DNA of 26,106 bases, taken from positions 1 to 26,106 of IMG/VR virus record IMGVR_UViG_3300046758_000350. One strand, written 5' to 3'. This document shows, piece after piece, positions 9,216 to 17,770 of the stretch (its first letter is position 1; the number at the start of each line of letters is the position of its first letter). The position numbers were made by a program, and so were the translations under genes. The notes beneath the pieces are model-generated. The model saw only the letters and a list, made by a program, of their open reading frames with translations. It was not told the origin of the DNA and searched no databases. This DNA comes from a virus.

Positions 9216-10112
9216 ATGGTTAACCAGATAATTTCGGCATATAGATACAATGTTTTATTTGAAGCTATTGAAAACGTTTTAGGAGTACCTTCGGGAGATT
9301 CTGGATATAACCAAACAGTTGAAAGTCAAAGATTACCTAAGACTAGAATAGTTTATGCAGAAGATATGAATAAACTATACAATGATTATGTAGCTGTATA
9401 TGCACACCAAAATGGCACTTTGCCAGCTACTATTAGTACTGTAACTGATCAAAATGAAATTACCGAAACTCTATATGTTGCATACGAAACACTTTATCCT
9501 TTGCTTTTTGCTAATAGATTTGATGTAGATTCATCTCAAATTACAGGTGAACCTGCAGGTATAGATAGTTCTAGACAAAGCAGATGGGGCGGTACTGGTA
9601 CACCGCAATCAATTACTCATGAATTTTCCGTTACATTTGCAGAGCAAAATAATTTAAACGCATTTTTTAACGCCGGCGGCAATATAGAAATGTCATTTAC
9701 AATGACCTCAGTTGGCGCAGATGATAAATCTCAAGGCTGGGAAACTATGTTATCAAATATTGGCAACGTGACAATAGATTACACTGGTACACAAGTTACT
9801 GGTTCTGGCTCAGCTCAAAGCAATACTGGAATATATGATTTAACAACATCCTATACAAAAATTTATGAAAAGTTAGGTAGTGGAATTTATACTAATAATG
9901 ATTTAGAAATATTTGCTCGTAAAGATGCAAATGTAATTTATTTTAAAATAGTATTACTTGATGAATCTGTTGGTACAGATCCTGATGGCGCTGGACCAAT
10001 TGACGAAGTAGTAAATGGTAATATAACTAGCTATGTTAGACAAAATAGACCAACTGGCAGTTATGTTGAAGTGCCAACACCTTCATACAACAATATTACT
10101 GTCTTCGAATAA
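9216..10112 (+). CDS. Virion structural protein, paralogue of the 11112-12170 product
   Basis: The ATG at 9216 is preceded by AAAGGAAAAG. The product has 298 residues. Its C-terminal half aligns by eye with that of the gene at 11112: 'W.TM.SN.G', 'LTT.YTKI', 'GSIY/GIYTN.D.IE' and '(D)GDTGTGDP/VGTDPDGAGP.DE.V..N'. Near residues 150-200 it has NLNAFFNAGGNIEMSFTMTS, which looks like a beta-sandwich virion protein. No signal peptide, membrane segment or enzyme motif is present. It lies at the end of the fibre gene run, and its 3' end overlaps the end of a radical SAM gene on the other strand by 30 bp. Structural role likely; position in the virion unknown. Confidence 0.6.
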   Translation: MVNQIISAYRYNVLFEAIENVLGVPSGDSGYNQTVESQRLPKTRIVYAEDMNKLYNDYVAVYAHQNGTLPATISTVTDQNEITETLYVAYETLYPLLFANRFDVDSSQITGEPAGIDSSRQSRWGGTGTPQSITHEFSVTFAEQNNLNAFFNAGGNIEMSFTMTSVGADDKSQGWETMLSNIGNVTIDYTGTQVTGSGSAQSNTGIYDLTTSYTKIYEKLGSGIYTNNDLEIFARKDANVIYFKIVLLDESVGTDPDGAGPIDEVVNGNITSYVRQNRPTGSYVEVPTPSYNNITVFE

Positions 10113-11045
10113 TTTACCATTATAATTTTTTATTTTTTTAGTTGTTAAGTCTGTTAAACAACTACAATATTCGTATTGACATTTTATAGGTAGATACGGA
10201 ATATCAAAATCTAAATTGTGTATACTACCTAATACAAAATTAGGAAAGCACTGGCTACCGATTGTAACATTGCCTTCTCTAGTGATATTAAGTGTGTCTA
10301 TGCCAATCCAACACGCCCAGTTTTTAAATTTATTCTTTTTTTCTAATAATAATTTTTGTAAGTTAACAGGATTTTTATTTTCGTCAACCATTGTTACGCC
10401 GTAATTATCTTTTTTTACTCCATCTAATTTTACAAAGGATTTCATAGTTTCTATTTGTGTTTTAGTGTAAGGCATAGATTCGGCTTGGTCCAAACTAATA
10501 CGTAGAGGTTTATAATCTAATCTAATGTATTTGTGTAAATTTGCAAAACAATAATCGTATTGTTCAACTGCTAAATCAAAATTTTCTATGTCCATGCATA
10601 TTTGAAAATGTATATCAAAGTAACCTGCACACGCATTAAATTTTTCTACTAATTCAACTATATCTACTTGTGCTACATGAACACTAACAACTACACTATC
10701 AATATTATTTTTATTACGTAGCCACCATTTTTTTGTTTTGTTGCCGTTTGTAAGCAATTGTACTTTATTTTTTATATTTGCTTTTTTTACATATTCAAAA
10801 AAGTTTGGTATTTGTCTCCATATAGTCGGCTCGCCACCAAATAAATTATATACAGCAAACTTATCTGTATATGTTTTAGTAATTTTATCTACTAGTAGTT
10901 TTGCGTTATCTATGGTAGGAAAGTCAAATTTACCATCATGTGCAGCAGGTTCACAGTATGCACAAGCATAGTTGCATCTACTACTCATATCCCAATCTAT
11001 GTAAACAAAATCACGTGACTTTTGATATTCAAAGCGTTGCATCAT
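10083..11045 (-). CDS. Radical SAM enzyme with C-terminal SPASM/twitch-like cysteines
   Basis: I chose the ATG at 11045, giving 320 aa; an upstream GTG at 11069 extends the frame by 8 residues but has no clear ribosome site. The [4Fe-4S] motif is CX3CX2C (CNYACAYC, C24, C28, C31), and the SAM-binding motif is GGEPT at 70-74. A C-terminal region has five cysteines in a SPASM/twitch style: C245 (CWIGIDTLNITREGNV), C266, C289, C294 and C296. Such regions hold auxiliary iron-sulphur clusters in enzymes that modify peptides or proteins. It stands alone on the - strand between two paralogous virion genes on the + strand, like an inserted accessory gene. The radical SAM identity is certain; the substrate is unknown. 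Peptide or protein modification is inferred from the auxiliary cysteines. Confidence 0.88.
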   Translation of the reverse strand: MMQRFEYQKSRDFVYIDWDMSSRCNYACAYCEPAAHDGKFDFPTIDNAKLLVDKITKTYTDKFAVYNLFGGEPTIWRQIPNFFEYVKKANIKNKVQLLTNGNKTKKWWLRNKNNIDSVVVSVHVAQVDIVELVEKFNACAGYFDIHFQICMDIENFDLAVEQYDYCFANLHKYIRLDYKPLRISLDQAESMPYTKTQIETMKSFVKLDGVKKDNYGVTMVDENKNPVNLQKLLLEKKNKFKNWACWIGIDTLNITREGNVTIGSQCFPNFVLGSIHNLDFDIPYLPIKCQYEYCSCLTDLTTKKIKNYNGKLFEDSNIVV

Positions 11046-11057
11046 GTATTTAACCAC

Positions 11058-11087
11058 TTGACAAAACACAGATAAATAAGTTATACT
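11058..11087 (+). promoter_or_regulatory. Sigma70-like promoter (TTGACA-18-TATACT) with nested late motif
   Basis: TTGACA at 11058-11063 and TATACT at 11082-11087 are separated by 18 bp. Between them, GATAAATA (11071-11078) matches the late NATAAATA motif. Either could drive the structural gene at 11112, whose ribosome site GGTGGAG lies at 11099-11105. The overlap could give transcription in both phases. Confidence 0.55.
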
Positions 11088-11111
11088 ATAAAAAAGTAGG
11101 TGGAGATAATT

Positions 11112-12170
11112 ATGGCCGTAGGCAGTTCGATTAGTGCAGCAGATTTCAATAATATTAGATCAATATTATTGAACAATTTTGGACCAGGTCAATATGGGTT
11201 TGCATCCGGAACTGGTGCTAATGACATTCCTAATAGTGTAACAGGAGGCAACGATATTGCTACTAGCGATAGTGTATTGTCAGCAGATGTTGAAAGATTA
11301 TTCAGTGTAGGTCAGCTTATACACTATCATCAAAACGGAGCTATAAAAACAATATCAAGCGGAACTACATATCCTGGTTTACAAACTGGTCAAGTAATTG
11401 AATGGGCAGATTGGGGTGATGCTGGGGATGTTAAAGGATTATATGATCTTGCAAATTCATGTGCAAGTTTTGATAGACGTACAACAGAATTCGGAGGCGA
11501 TTTTAGCACAGTTGTAGCAGACTTAGACGAAGTAGATGTGTTATGGCAAAATATTTCAGGCGGTTGTGTTTATACTTGGTCGTCTGAAGATTTATATTAT
11601 GAATATTGGACCACTGGTGGAGAATTACGTGTAAATATTGATATTGATGCTATTGGTAGTGTAGGACAGGCTAGTTATGAAAAAAACTTAAACTGGCAAA
11701 CAATGGCATCAAATATGGGTACAATAAGATTATATGCTCGTCCTGATTCTGCAGGTACCGGATGGGAATGGGTAGTAGAAAGTTTAAGTAACAGTGGAAC
11801 AGGGTCAGTTACAGCAGTCTCTGAACTTACTGATGCTATAGCTTTAACCACTAAGTATACAAAAATTGGCGCAGGTTCTATTTATAACGATAACTCAATT
11901 GAAGTTCAAATGGCAGTTATTAATGGATCTAACCGTGTAACACTAAACGTAGTAATGACAGACGGCGACACTGGTACAGGTGATCCTGCAGACGGACCTC
12001 AAAGTACTCCGATTGATGAACCTGTTTCTGCTAATGTAAATATTTCTTGCACTCAATACTATCCTGATAGTACTATTACTCTAAATGACGGTACAACAGA
12101 TACTGACTTTTCTTTAGGTGGTAATGGAATTAGACCTGGGCAAAATAGAAACCAGCCTAGTGTAACTTAA
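11112..12170 (+). CDS. Virion structural protein, paralogue of the 9216-10112 product
   Basis: I chose the ATG at 11112 (352 aa) because GGTGGAG sits 6 nt upstream; a GTG at 11100 lies within that ribosome site. The N-terminus (MAVGSSISAADFNNIRSILL) looks like an alpha-helical lead. The rest is beta-rich, with aromatic pairs (YYEYWTTGGELRVNIDIDA) and a C-terminal half like that of the 9216 gene (NWQTMASNMG, LTTKYTKIG, TPIDEPVSANVNIS). The tail end TDTDFSLGGNGIRPGQNRNQ is glycine- and asparagine-rich. It is separated from its paralogue by an inverted radical SAM gene. It is most likely a late virion component; the exact site is unknown. Confidence 0.6.
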   Translation: MAVGSSISAADFNNIRSILLNNFGPGQYGFASGTGANDIPNSVTGGNDIATSDSVLSADVERLFSVGQLIHYHQNGAIKTISSGTTYPGLQTGQVIEWADWGDAGDVKGLYDLANSCASFDRRTTEFGGDFSTVVADLDEVDVLWQNISGGCVYTWSSEDLYYEYWTTGGELRVNIDIDAIGSVGQASYEKNLNWQTMASNMGTIRLYARPDSAGTGWEWVVESLSNSGTGSVTAVSELTDAIALTTKYTKIGAGSIYNDNSIEVQMAVINGSNRVTLNVVMTDGDTGTGDPADGPQSTPIDEPVSANVNISCTQYYPDSTITLNDGTTDTDFSLGGNGIRPGQNRNQPSVT

Positions 12171-12181
12171 TCATATATCGG

Positions 12182-12227
12182 TTGACAATTATCTAACAAT
12201 AATATATACTAGCAGTATATATGGAGG
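12182..12227 (+). promoter_or_regulatory. Strong sigma70-type promoter and ribosome site of the modification operon
   Basis: TTGACA at 12182-12187 and TATACT at 12205-12210 are separated by exactly 17 bp. GGAGG at 12223-12227 lies 6 nt before the ATG at 12234. The -35 is perfect and the -10 differs from TATAAT by one base. No late motif is present, so host polymerase is likely to read this operon, probably early. All downstream genes to 17770 abut or overlap. Confidence 0.75.
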
Positions 12228-12233
12228 TTTTTT

Positions 12234-12581
12234 ATGGACGAGCGGCTTGAAAAAGCATTAGATATTAGTAACTATATGGTTACATTAAACAATCAAACAC
12301 GCATTTTAAAAGAAAAGTATTACGAAAATCTTGTGTACTATTTTAACGGCGCAACCTTTACAGTATCGCGAGAGTTGATTAATTTTATCAAAAGTTTAAT
12401 CGATAGTGATCAACAGTCTGTAATTATCAGCGACGATAATGATATTCCTGCTGAGATTGCAAATTTAGAAGAGTTTTATCAAAATATTTTAAATACATAT
12501 TTTACAGCATCTAATGAATACTTTGTCGAATACAACAAAATAAAAAGCAAAAGAAGTGTTGAAGGTATACTAGATTTATGA
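12234..12581 (+). CDS. Conserved-looking hypothetical protein, 115 aa
   Basis: This is the first gene after the strong promoter, with a clear GGAGG site. The product is mostly alpha-helical and acidic: an N-terminal helix (MDERLEKALDISNYMVTLNN), a central YYFNGATFTVSRELINFIKSL, and a C-terminal helix rich in tyrosine and asparagine. There is no cysteine, no signal peptide and no membrane segment. I recall proteins of similar size and opening next to fibre genes in T4-like marine phages, but cannot confirm this. The gene ends in an ATGA overlap with the first glycosyltransferase-like gene, so it is translated with it. Function unknown. Confidence 0.6.
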   Translation: MDERLEKALDISNYMVTLNNQTRILKEKYYENLVYYFNGATFTVSRELINFIKSLIDSDQQSVIISDDNDIPAEIANLEEFYQNILNTYFTASNEYFVEYNKIKSKRSVEGILDL

Positions 12582-13402
12582 GTAAAGGCGTTTTACTTTT
12601 TGCCAAAAAAAACAAAGCATTAGATTATATTAAACAAGCTATATATTGTGCAGAACGTATTAAAAAGTATTTAGATGTTCCGGTTGCAATTGCTACTGAT
12701 ATGACAGATGATTCACGTATTGATTTTTTTGAGCATGTTATTAAATTAGAACCTAGTGTATCTGAAAATAGTCGAAAGTTTCGCGATGGTAATATGGCTT
12801 CTTCGATGTCAAATTTTAATAATGCTGATAGATATAATGCATATGATTTATCACCGTTTGACGAAACTATTGTAATGGACACTGATTTTATACTTGCCAA
12901 CGATAGTTTAAAAAACTGCTTTGGATCTAATCAAAATCTAATGATGTATAGTAATGCTGTAGATTTGTGTCATTGGAGAAAGTTAACAGAATTTGATAGG
13001 GTAACTGATACAAGTATAAAATTTTATTGGGCCACGGTTGTTTACTTTAAAAAGTGCAAGCAAGCACAATGTTTCTTTGACTTAGTAAAACATGTTAGAG
13101 AAAATTATACACACTATAAAAGTCTATATCAAATAATATCTCCTTTGTATAGAAACGATTTTGCTTTTAGTATTGCTGCTCACACATTAAATGGGTTTAC
13201 AGATGAACTAAAAATAGCTTCGCTTCCGGGTAAGAAATACTTTATTACAGATAGAGACATTGTTGATAATATAGACAATGATACAATGTTATTTCTTATA
13301 GAAAAACAATCACATATAGGACAGTATACGGGCTTAAAAACAAACAAGCAAAATGTTCATATTATGAATAAAATAAGTTTAGAGAGAATTATTAATGGAT
13401 AA
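12578..13402 (+). CDS. GT-A-fold glycosyltransferase-like protein (first of pair)
   Basis: The product has 274 aa and starts in an ATGA overlap. A Rossmann-like opening (GVLLFAKKNKALDYIKQA) leads to the DxD-type motif VMDTD (DTD at 101-103), the Mn/nucleotide-sugar site of GT-A enzymes such as the GT8 family. The C-terminal half is less typical and rich in aromatic residues. It resembles the next gene over the first 120 residues (VLLFAKK/TLLAQNS, YIKQA/YVKQA, MDTD), suggesting duplication. It likely transfers a sugar in the cytoplasm, to a fibre protein, glycan or small acceptor; the acceptor cannot be inferred. Some phage proteins of this type could be inactive relatives. Confidence in the fold is good; activity is inference. 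Confidence 0.7.
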   Translation: MSKGVLLFAKKNKALDYIKQAIYCAERIKKYLDVPVAIATDMTDDSRIDFFEHVIKLEPSVSENSRKFRDGNMASSMSNFNNADRYNAYDLSPFDETIVMDTDFILANDSLKNCFGSNQNLMMYSNAVDLCHWRKLTEFDRVTDTSIKFYWATVVYFKKCKQAQCFFDLVKHVRENYTHYKSLYQIISPLYRNDFAFSIAAHTLNGFTDELKIASLPGKKYFITDRDIVDNIDNDTMLFLIEKQSHIGQYTGLKTNKQNVHIMNKISLERIING

Positions 13403-14234
13403 AAATTTTACTTTGCTTGCTCAAAACAGCAACGATGACTATGTAAAACAAGCATGTTTGTGTGCAATGAGTATACATGCTACAAATCCAGACAGTAATG
13501 TTTCTTTAATTACCAATGATGCTGTACCAGAAAAATATAAACAGTTATTTGATCATATTGTAGAAATACCTTGGAAAGATCATGCCAAGGACGAAGACTG
13601 GAAAATTAGTAATCGTTGGAAAATATATCATGCTACTCCTTATGCTGACACGTTAGTAATGGATACAGATATGTTGGTATTGCAAGATTTAAGTAAATGG
13701 TTTGCCTTTTTAAACAATTACGATTTATATTATACCAGCAACGTTTTAACGTATAGAGGAGAAACTGTAACTAGTGATTATTATAGGAAAGCATTTACAC
13801 AATTTAATTTACCAAATTTATATAGTGGTATACATTATTTTAAGGAACGTCCATTAGCAAAAGAATTTTATACTTGGCTAGAGATGATTACAAATAACTG
13901 GCAATTGTTTTATAAAAATCATGCTGGTGGCAAAACATATCAAAAAACATGTAGCATGGATTTAAGTGCAGCAATAGCAGCAAAAATATTAAATTGCGAG
14001 CATAGTATTACAAGTAAGACAGAATTTCCTACATTTGTACACATGAAATCAAAATTACAACATTGGGAAAAATATGATGAACAAAAATGGCAAACTAGAG
14101 TAAGTAGTTACCTTGATGATAATTTAGATCTATATGTAGGAAATTACAAACAAAGCGGCGTGTTTCATTATACAGAAAAAGATTTTGCTAACAATAATAT
14201 AATTAGCACATATGAAAAATATTTAGGAATATAA
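13395..14234 (+). CDS. GT-A-fold glycosyltransferase-like protein (second of pair)
   Basis: The ATG at 13395 overlaps the preceding stop by 8 nt (ATGGATAA). The product has 279 aa. It opens NFTLLAQNSNDDYVKQACLC, has NRWKIYHATPYADTLVMDTDMLV (a basic and aromatic helix before the DxD motif, DTD at 90-92) and YSGIHYFKERPLAKEFY near 150. These match the layout of nucleotide-diphospho-sugar glycosyltransferases of GT8 type, where a lysine or arginine before the DxD helps bind the nucleotide. A histidine near the end (FVHMKSKLQHW) could complete the metal site. It is paralogous to the upstream gene. Donor and acceptor are unknown. Confidence 0.72.
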   Translation: MDKNFTLLAQNSNDDYVKQACLCAMSIHATNPDSNVSLITNDAVPEKYKQLFDHIVEIPWKDHAKDEDWKISNRWKIYHATPYADTLVMDTDMLVLQDLSKWFAFLNNYDLYYTSNVLTYRGETVTSDYYRKAFTQFNLPNLYSGIHYFKERPLAKEFYTWLEMITNNWQLFYKNHAGGKTYQKTCSMDLSAAIAAKILNCEHSITSKTEFPTFVHMKSKLQHWEKYDEQKWQTRVSSYLDDNLDLYVGNYKQSGVFHYTEKDFANNNIISTYEKYLGI

Positions 14235-14235
14235 G

Positions 14236-14796
14236 ATGCCAATAGTAGTTAGAAGCAATACGAAAAAATATATTGAGTTTGCCGATAATGGGCGTATATT
14301 ATCAATTAAAAATACACCTAGTAGTGATCAATACATTACTGTAGATTCATTTGAAGTACAAGACTTATTAAAAGGAATAATTCCTTCAAATGAATATACT
14401 GTAGAATATGATTTAGTTGCAAAAGACTATGTATTAAAACATAGTACTTACTGGACTGAAGCACGGTCGAGTGATAGTTTTTTATACAAAATTGAAAATG
14501 ACAACGAACCTGATCTAACAATTGTTCAAGATAACGTACAGAAAAAATGGCAAATTAAACTTAGTGAACAGTTAATTAAAACAATTGAAGAAAAAAATGT
14601 TAGTTTGGATCACATGATATCTAATTTTAGTGTCACAAAGAAAAATAATCCTTATTATTTGTATTGTATGCTAAATTTTAAAGAAGATACTTTCACTATT
14701 GATTTCCAAGACAACTTTGAGTTTGACAAAGAGCCAATTAGCGTTTATACTGTAAAAAAGTTTGGATCTTACGCACACGAGGTAATAAATGACTGA
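14236..14796 (+). CDS. Hypothetical protein, 186 aa
   Basis: The start is one base after the previous stop. The protein is beta-rich and acidic, opening MPIVVRSNTKKYIEFADNG, with KKNNPYYLYCMLNFKEDTFTIDF near 135-158. It contains a single cysteine and no signal, membrane or catalytic motif. It lies between the glycosyltransferase pair and a DGD-motif protein and ends 8 nt inside the next gene, so it belongs to the same co-translated operon. It may be a binding or adaptor protein for the modification pathway, but that is only context. Function unknown. Confidence 0.55.
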   Translation: MPIVVRSNTKKYIEFADNGRILSIKNTPSSDQYITVDSFEVQDLLKGIIPSNEYTVEYDLVAKDYVLKHSTYWTEARSSDSFLYKIENDNEPDLTIVQDNVQKKWQIKLSEQLIKTIEEKNVSLDHMISNFSVTKKNNPYYLYCMLNFKEDTFTIDFQDNFEFDKEPISVYTVKKFGSYAHEVIND

Positions 14797-15709
14797 TAAT
14801 ATTTTTAGAGTAGTAGACCATGACATAATTTACTTGTCATATGATGAACCTAATGCAGAACAGAATTATGCTGATTTGCTAACAAAAGTTCCATGGGCTA
14901 AACGGGTGCATGGAGTTGAAGGAAGTGATGCAGCACACAAAGCTGCTGCTAATATGAGTGACACAGATCGATTTATTACTATTGACGGTGATAACAGAAT
15001 ACGTGAAACTTTTTTAAGTCAAGAAGCAGATTTGAGTGACTACGACTTAACCGACAAAGTTATTAGTTGGACAGCGTTAAATCAAATAAATGGTTTGACG
15101 TACGGCAATGGTGGTATCAAATGTTGGCCTAAAGAAAAAGTACTTAGTATGCGTACACATGAAAATGCTGATCCTGACAATCCACATGCACAAGTAGACT
15201 TTTGTTGGGACTTACAATACATACAAATGAACGGAACGTTTAGCGATATTTACAATAATGCTACACCTCATCAAGCGTGGCGTGCTGGTTTTCGTGAAGG
15301 TGTTAAAATGGCACTCGATCAAGGCATTAGACCCGATATAGAAGATTTCAAACGTAACCATTGGAAAAATTTACATAGACTATGGATTTGGTTAATGGTA
15401 GGTGCTGATGCCGAAAACGGACGTTGGGCAGTATACGGTGCTAGAGAAGGCTTATACAAAACAATGTGTACAGATTGGGACTTTGTAAATGTACGTGACT
15501 TTGAATGGCTTAATCAGTATTGGGAATCGTTAGAAGTAACCGAAGAAACACTTGAACAAGAAACTGAACGTTTGGGCGACGAATTAATAAGCGAGCTACA
15601 AGCACCAATAGATCAAGAACCTCTTAGAGCAGGACAAAGCACATTTTTTAAAACAGTTTATCAAAATCCAGTAAGAAATCCTAAGTTTATTGATAAGGAA
15701 CTAAAATGA
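14789..15709 (+). CDS. DGD-motif glycosyltransferase-like protein
   Basis: GAGG at 14779-14782 precedes the ATG. The product has 306 aa. Its core motifs are IIYLSYDEPNAEQNYADL (13-30), AKRVHGV (37-43), a helix with AAHKAA (48-53), FITIDGDN (DGD at 66-68) and NGLTYGNGGIKCWPKE near residues 105-120. The end has GAREGLY and DFEWLNQYW. The same set recurs in the gene at 23137. I recall this family as widespread in marine T4-like phages, often annotated hypothetical or glycosyltransferase. The DGD and the strand order suit a GT-A fold, with DGD as metal/nucleotide-sugar site. The assignment as transferase is inference. Confidence 0.65.
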   Translation: MTDNIFRVVDHDIIYLSYDEPNAEQNYADLLTKVPWAKRVHGVEGSDAAHKAAANMSDTDRFITIDGDNRIRETFLSQEADLSDYDLTDKVISWTALNQINGLTYGNGGIKCWPKEKVLSMRTHENADPDNPHAQVDFCWDLQYIQMNGTFSDIYNNATPHQAWRAGFREGVKMALDQGIRPDIEDFKRNHWKNLHRLWIWLMVGADAENGRWAVYGAREGLYKTMCTDWDFVNVRDFEWLNQYWESLEVTEETLEQETERLGDELISELQAPIDQEPLRAGQSTFFKTVYQNPVRNPKFIDKELK

Positions 15710-17079
15710 GTGAAAGGGATGAGGCAGTCCGTATAACAAAATATACAGACGAACAAATATCTCCTACATTTTGTTTTGCTAAATGGTATCATGCAAACAT
15801 ATATTTCCAAACAGGTGAGACACATAGTTGTTATCATCCTGCTCCTCATAAAATAGATACACAAGCTATTTTAACAAACCCTAGTGCAATTCATAATACA
15901 GCACAAAAGATTGAAGAACGTAATTCTATGTTGCGTGGAGAAAAACCTAGCGGGTGTCAATATTGTTGGAATATTGAAAACATGGGCGAAGATTATATTA
16001 GTGACCGCAAAACTCGTAGCAGTAGTATCTATAATGAAAAAAGATTAAATGCTGTTAAAGAAGGCGGTGCAGAGTTTAACGTAAACCCAGAATACTTAGA
16101 AGTATCGTTTGGTAACGAATGTAACTTTAAGTGCGGCTATTGTCACCCTAAAGCCAGCAGTAGGTACTACAACGAAATTAAACAACATGGTCCATACGAT
16201 ATGGTTAAAAATCATCGTTGTGATATTGACTGGTTTAAAATATACGAAGAAGACAATAATCCTTATTTAGATGCATTTTGGAAATGGTGGCCGGATTTAA
16301 GTAATGAATTAACTATTTTACGGATAACAGGCGGCGAACCAACAATACAGAAAAGCACATATAAATTATTTGATTTATTAGAAAATGATCCTAAGCCAAA
16401 TCTTGAGCTCAATGTAAATAGCAACTTAGGCGGCAAGCCAAAGCAGTTAGAAAAGTTTACCGATGCAGTGAATAGTTTGCTTAGTCAAAATAAGATACGT
16501 AGATTCAAACTGTTTACAAGTATTGACACTTGGGGCAAACGTGCTGAGTATATACGTAATGGATTAGACATTGAAGTATTTGAGCGTAATCTAGATTATT
16601 TTATGCGTAATACTGATGCTCCTGTAACTATTATGATTACGTTTAATATTTTCAGTGTAACAACATTTCAAACACTACTTGAGAAAATACTCGAATGGCG
16701 CCGTAAATATAACGATGTTGAAACATACAGATGGAATAGACTGAGTTTTGATACACCTTATTTGAAAGAGCCGTTGCAGTACGATATAAATATTTTACCA
16801 CAAGAATACATGGAGTATATGCACAGTCATTTACAGTTTATCAAAGACAACTTAGATGACGAACGTAAAGATGCATTTACTACAATGGAATATGAACGCT
16901 TTAGACGGGTAGTAGATTATATGGATAGTACTAACTATGATCCAGCCAAGGTTATGCAAGGACGAATTGACTTCTGGCGTTTCTTTAACGAACATGATAA
17001 AAGAAGGAATACAAACTTCAAAGAAGCATTTCCTGAAATGAGTGACTTTTTTGATTTGTGTAAAGATACAAATGGATAA
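15706..17079 (+). CDS. Twitch-domain radical SAM protein
   Basis: The start overlaps the previous stop (ATGA) with AAGGAAC upstream. The product has 457 aa. An N-terminal region carries C23, C42, C84 and C87 (FCFAKWYHANIYF, SCYHP, CQYCW), a twitch-type auxiliary cluster placed before the core. The radical SAM motif is CNFKCGYC (C139, C143, C146), with GGEPT at 199-203 and SIDTWG near 272. This order, an N-terminal twitch then the radical SAM core, matches the 'twitch domain-containing radical SAM protein' family seen in marine phages and bacteria. The next gene, an oxygenase-like protein, overlaps its stop by 8 nt. Twitch clusters usually occur in enzymes acting on peptides, proteins or sugars; the substrate here is unknown. 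Confidence 0.9.
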   Translation: MSERDEAVRITKYTDEQISPTFCFAKWYHANIYFQTGETHSCYHPAPHKIDTQAILTNPSAIHNTAQKIEERNSMLRGEKPSGCQYCWNIENMGEDYISDRKTRSSSIYNEKRLNAVKEGGAEFNVNPEYLEVSFGNECNFKCGYCHPKASSRYYNEIKQHGPYDMVKNHRCDIDWFKIYEEDNNPYLDAFWKWWPDLSNELTILRITGGEPTIQKSTYKLFDLLENDPKPNLELNVNSNLGGKPKQLEKFTDAVNSLLSQNKIRRFKLFTSIDTWGKRAEYIRNGLDIEVFERNLDYFMRNTDAPVTIMITFNIFSVTTFQTLLEKILEWRRKYNDVETYRWNRLSFDTPYLKEPLQYDINILPQEYMEYMHSHLQFIKDNLDDERKDAFTTMEYERFRRVVDYMDSTNYDPAKVMQGRIDFWRFFNEHDKRRNTNFKEAFPEMSDFFDLCKDTNG

Positions 17080-17770
17080 ACAATTATTTGACGACTTACT
17101 ATACTTGCCTCTAGATATTGAAAATCCTCCATTAGATCATATGGATTATTTAAACAGTTTAGATTTTAGCAAAATATATCAAGACGAATATAGAAATTGT
17201 TGGCATGTGCCAGTTATGTATAATCCAACGGATAAAGATAAATTTCAATGGATGCCTTGGGCATTTGAAATGCCTAAACTAAAACAATGGTGCGAAGACG
17301 TACTATTCAAAATTACAAAACAACGTAGTAGAATAATGATTATTACTACACCTAATGATTATAAGAATCCATTACATATTGATTGTAGTCCTGAAATGTT
17401 TAACACATCGCAGCACAAGTTTAGATATGTTATGCAAGGTAATGTAGATGACTTGGACTTTATAGGAAAAGATACCAGTGTAACGCCAACTGCAATAGAT
17501 AAGCCATTTGTAATGAGCGGTAAATGGCCTCACGAGATGCACAACACATCAGGAGATACAAAATTTACTCTAGCATTAGGCGCACCATGGGACGGCAGTT
17601 ACACTGATCAAGATTATGTAAATTTATTAGATCAAAGTTATCAAAAGTTTGAGGATTATTATCTTGCTTCAGATTTTGAATTACCCAATAATTGGGAAGA
17701 CTTGTTTGAACAAAATCAGTATGAAAAACGCAAGAAGCAAGCAGATGAAATGTTAAGTAAGAACCGGTAG
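17072..17770 (+). CDS. 2OG-Fe(II) oxygenase-like protein
   Basis: I chose the ATG at 17072 (232 aa), 8 nt inside the previous gene (ATGGATAA), over an upstream ATG at 17042 that would overlap further. Candidate metal ligands are H102 and D104 (LHIDCSP) and H147 (WPHEMHN), with R118 and K154 as possible co-substrate contacts. The spacing HxD, about 43 residues, H, then K/R fits a cupin-type (double-stranded beta-helix) oxygenase, somewhat like aspartyl/asparaginyl hydroxylases. H144 is an alternative third ligand. It is last in the operon and its 3' end overlaps a convergent gene by 18 bp. It probably hydroxylates or oxidises the same target as the preceding radical SAM enzyme (inference). Confidence 0.65.
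   Translation: MDKQLFDDLLYLPLDIENPPLDHMDYLNSLDFSKIYQDEYRNCWHVPVMYNPTDKDKFQWMPWAFEMPKLKQWCEDVLFKITKQRSRIMIITTPNDYKNPLHIDCSPEMFNTSQHKFRYVMQGNVDDLDFIGKDTSVTPTAIDKPFVMSGKWPHEMHNTSGDTKFTLALGAPWDGSYTDQDYVNLLDQSYQKFEDYYLASDFELPNNWEDLFEQNQYEKRKKQADEMLSKNR

Noticed and set aside
10139-10163. Hairpin (AGTTGTT / AACAACT) near a T-run after the structural gene ending at 10112
   Set aside because: The T-run precedes the stem on the + strand and becomes an A-run on the - strand, so it does not form a terminator in either direction.
11046-11069. GTG start for the radical SAM gene at 11069
   Set aside because: It adds only 8 residues, has no visible ribosome site, and the ATG pair at 11045/11042 is the more usual start.
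11100-11111. GTG start for the structural gene at 11100
   Set aside because: This GTG lies within the GGTGGAG ribosome site of the ATG at 11112.
17042-17071. Upstream ATG at 17042 for the oxygenase-like gene
   Set aside because: It would extend deep into the radical SAM gene and add a hydrophobic stretch not expected for the family; the ATG at 17072 fits the coupled starts seen elsewhere in the operon.
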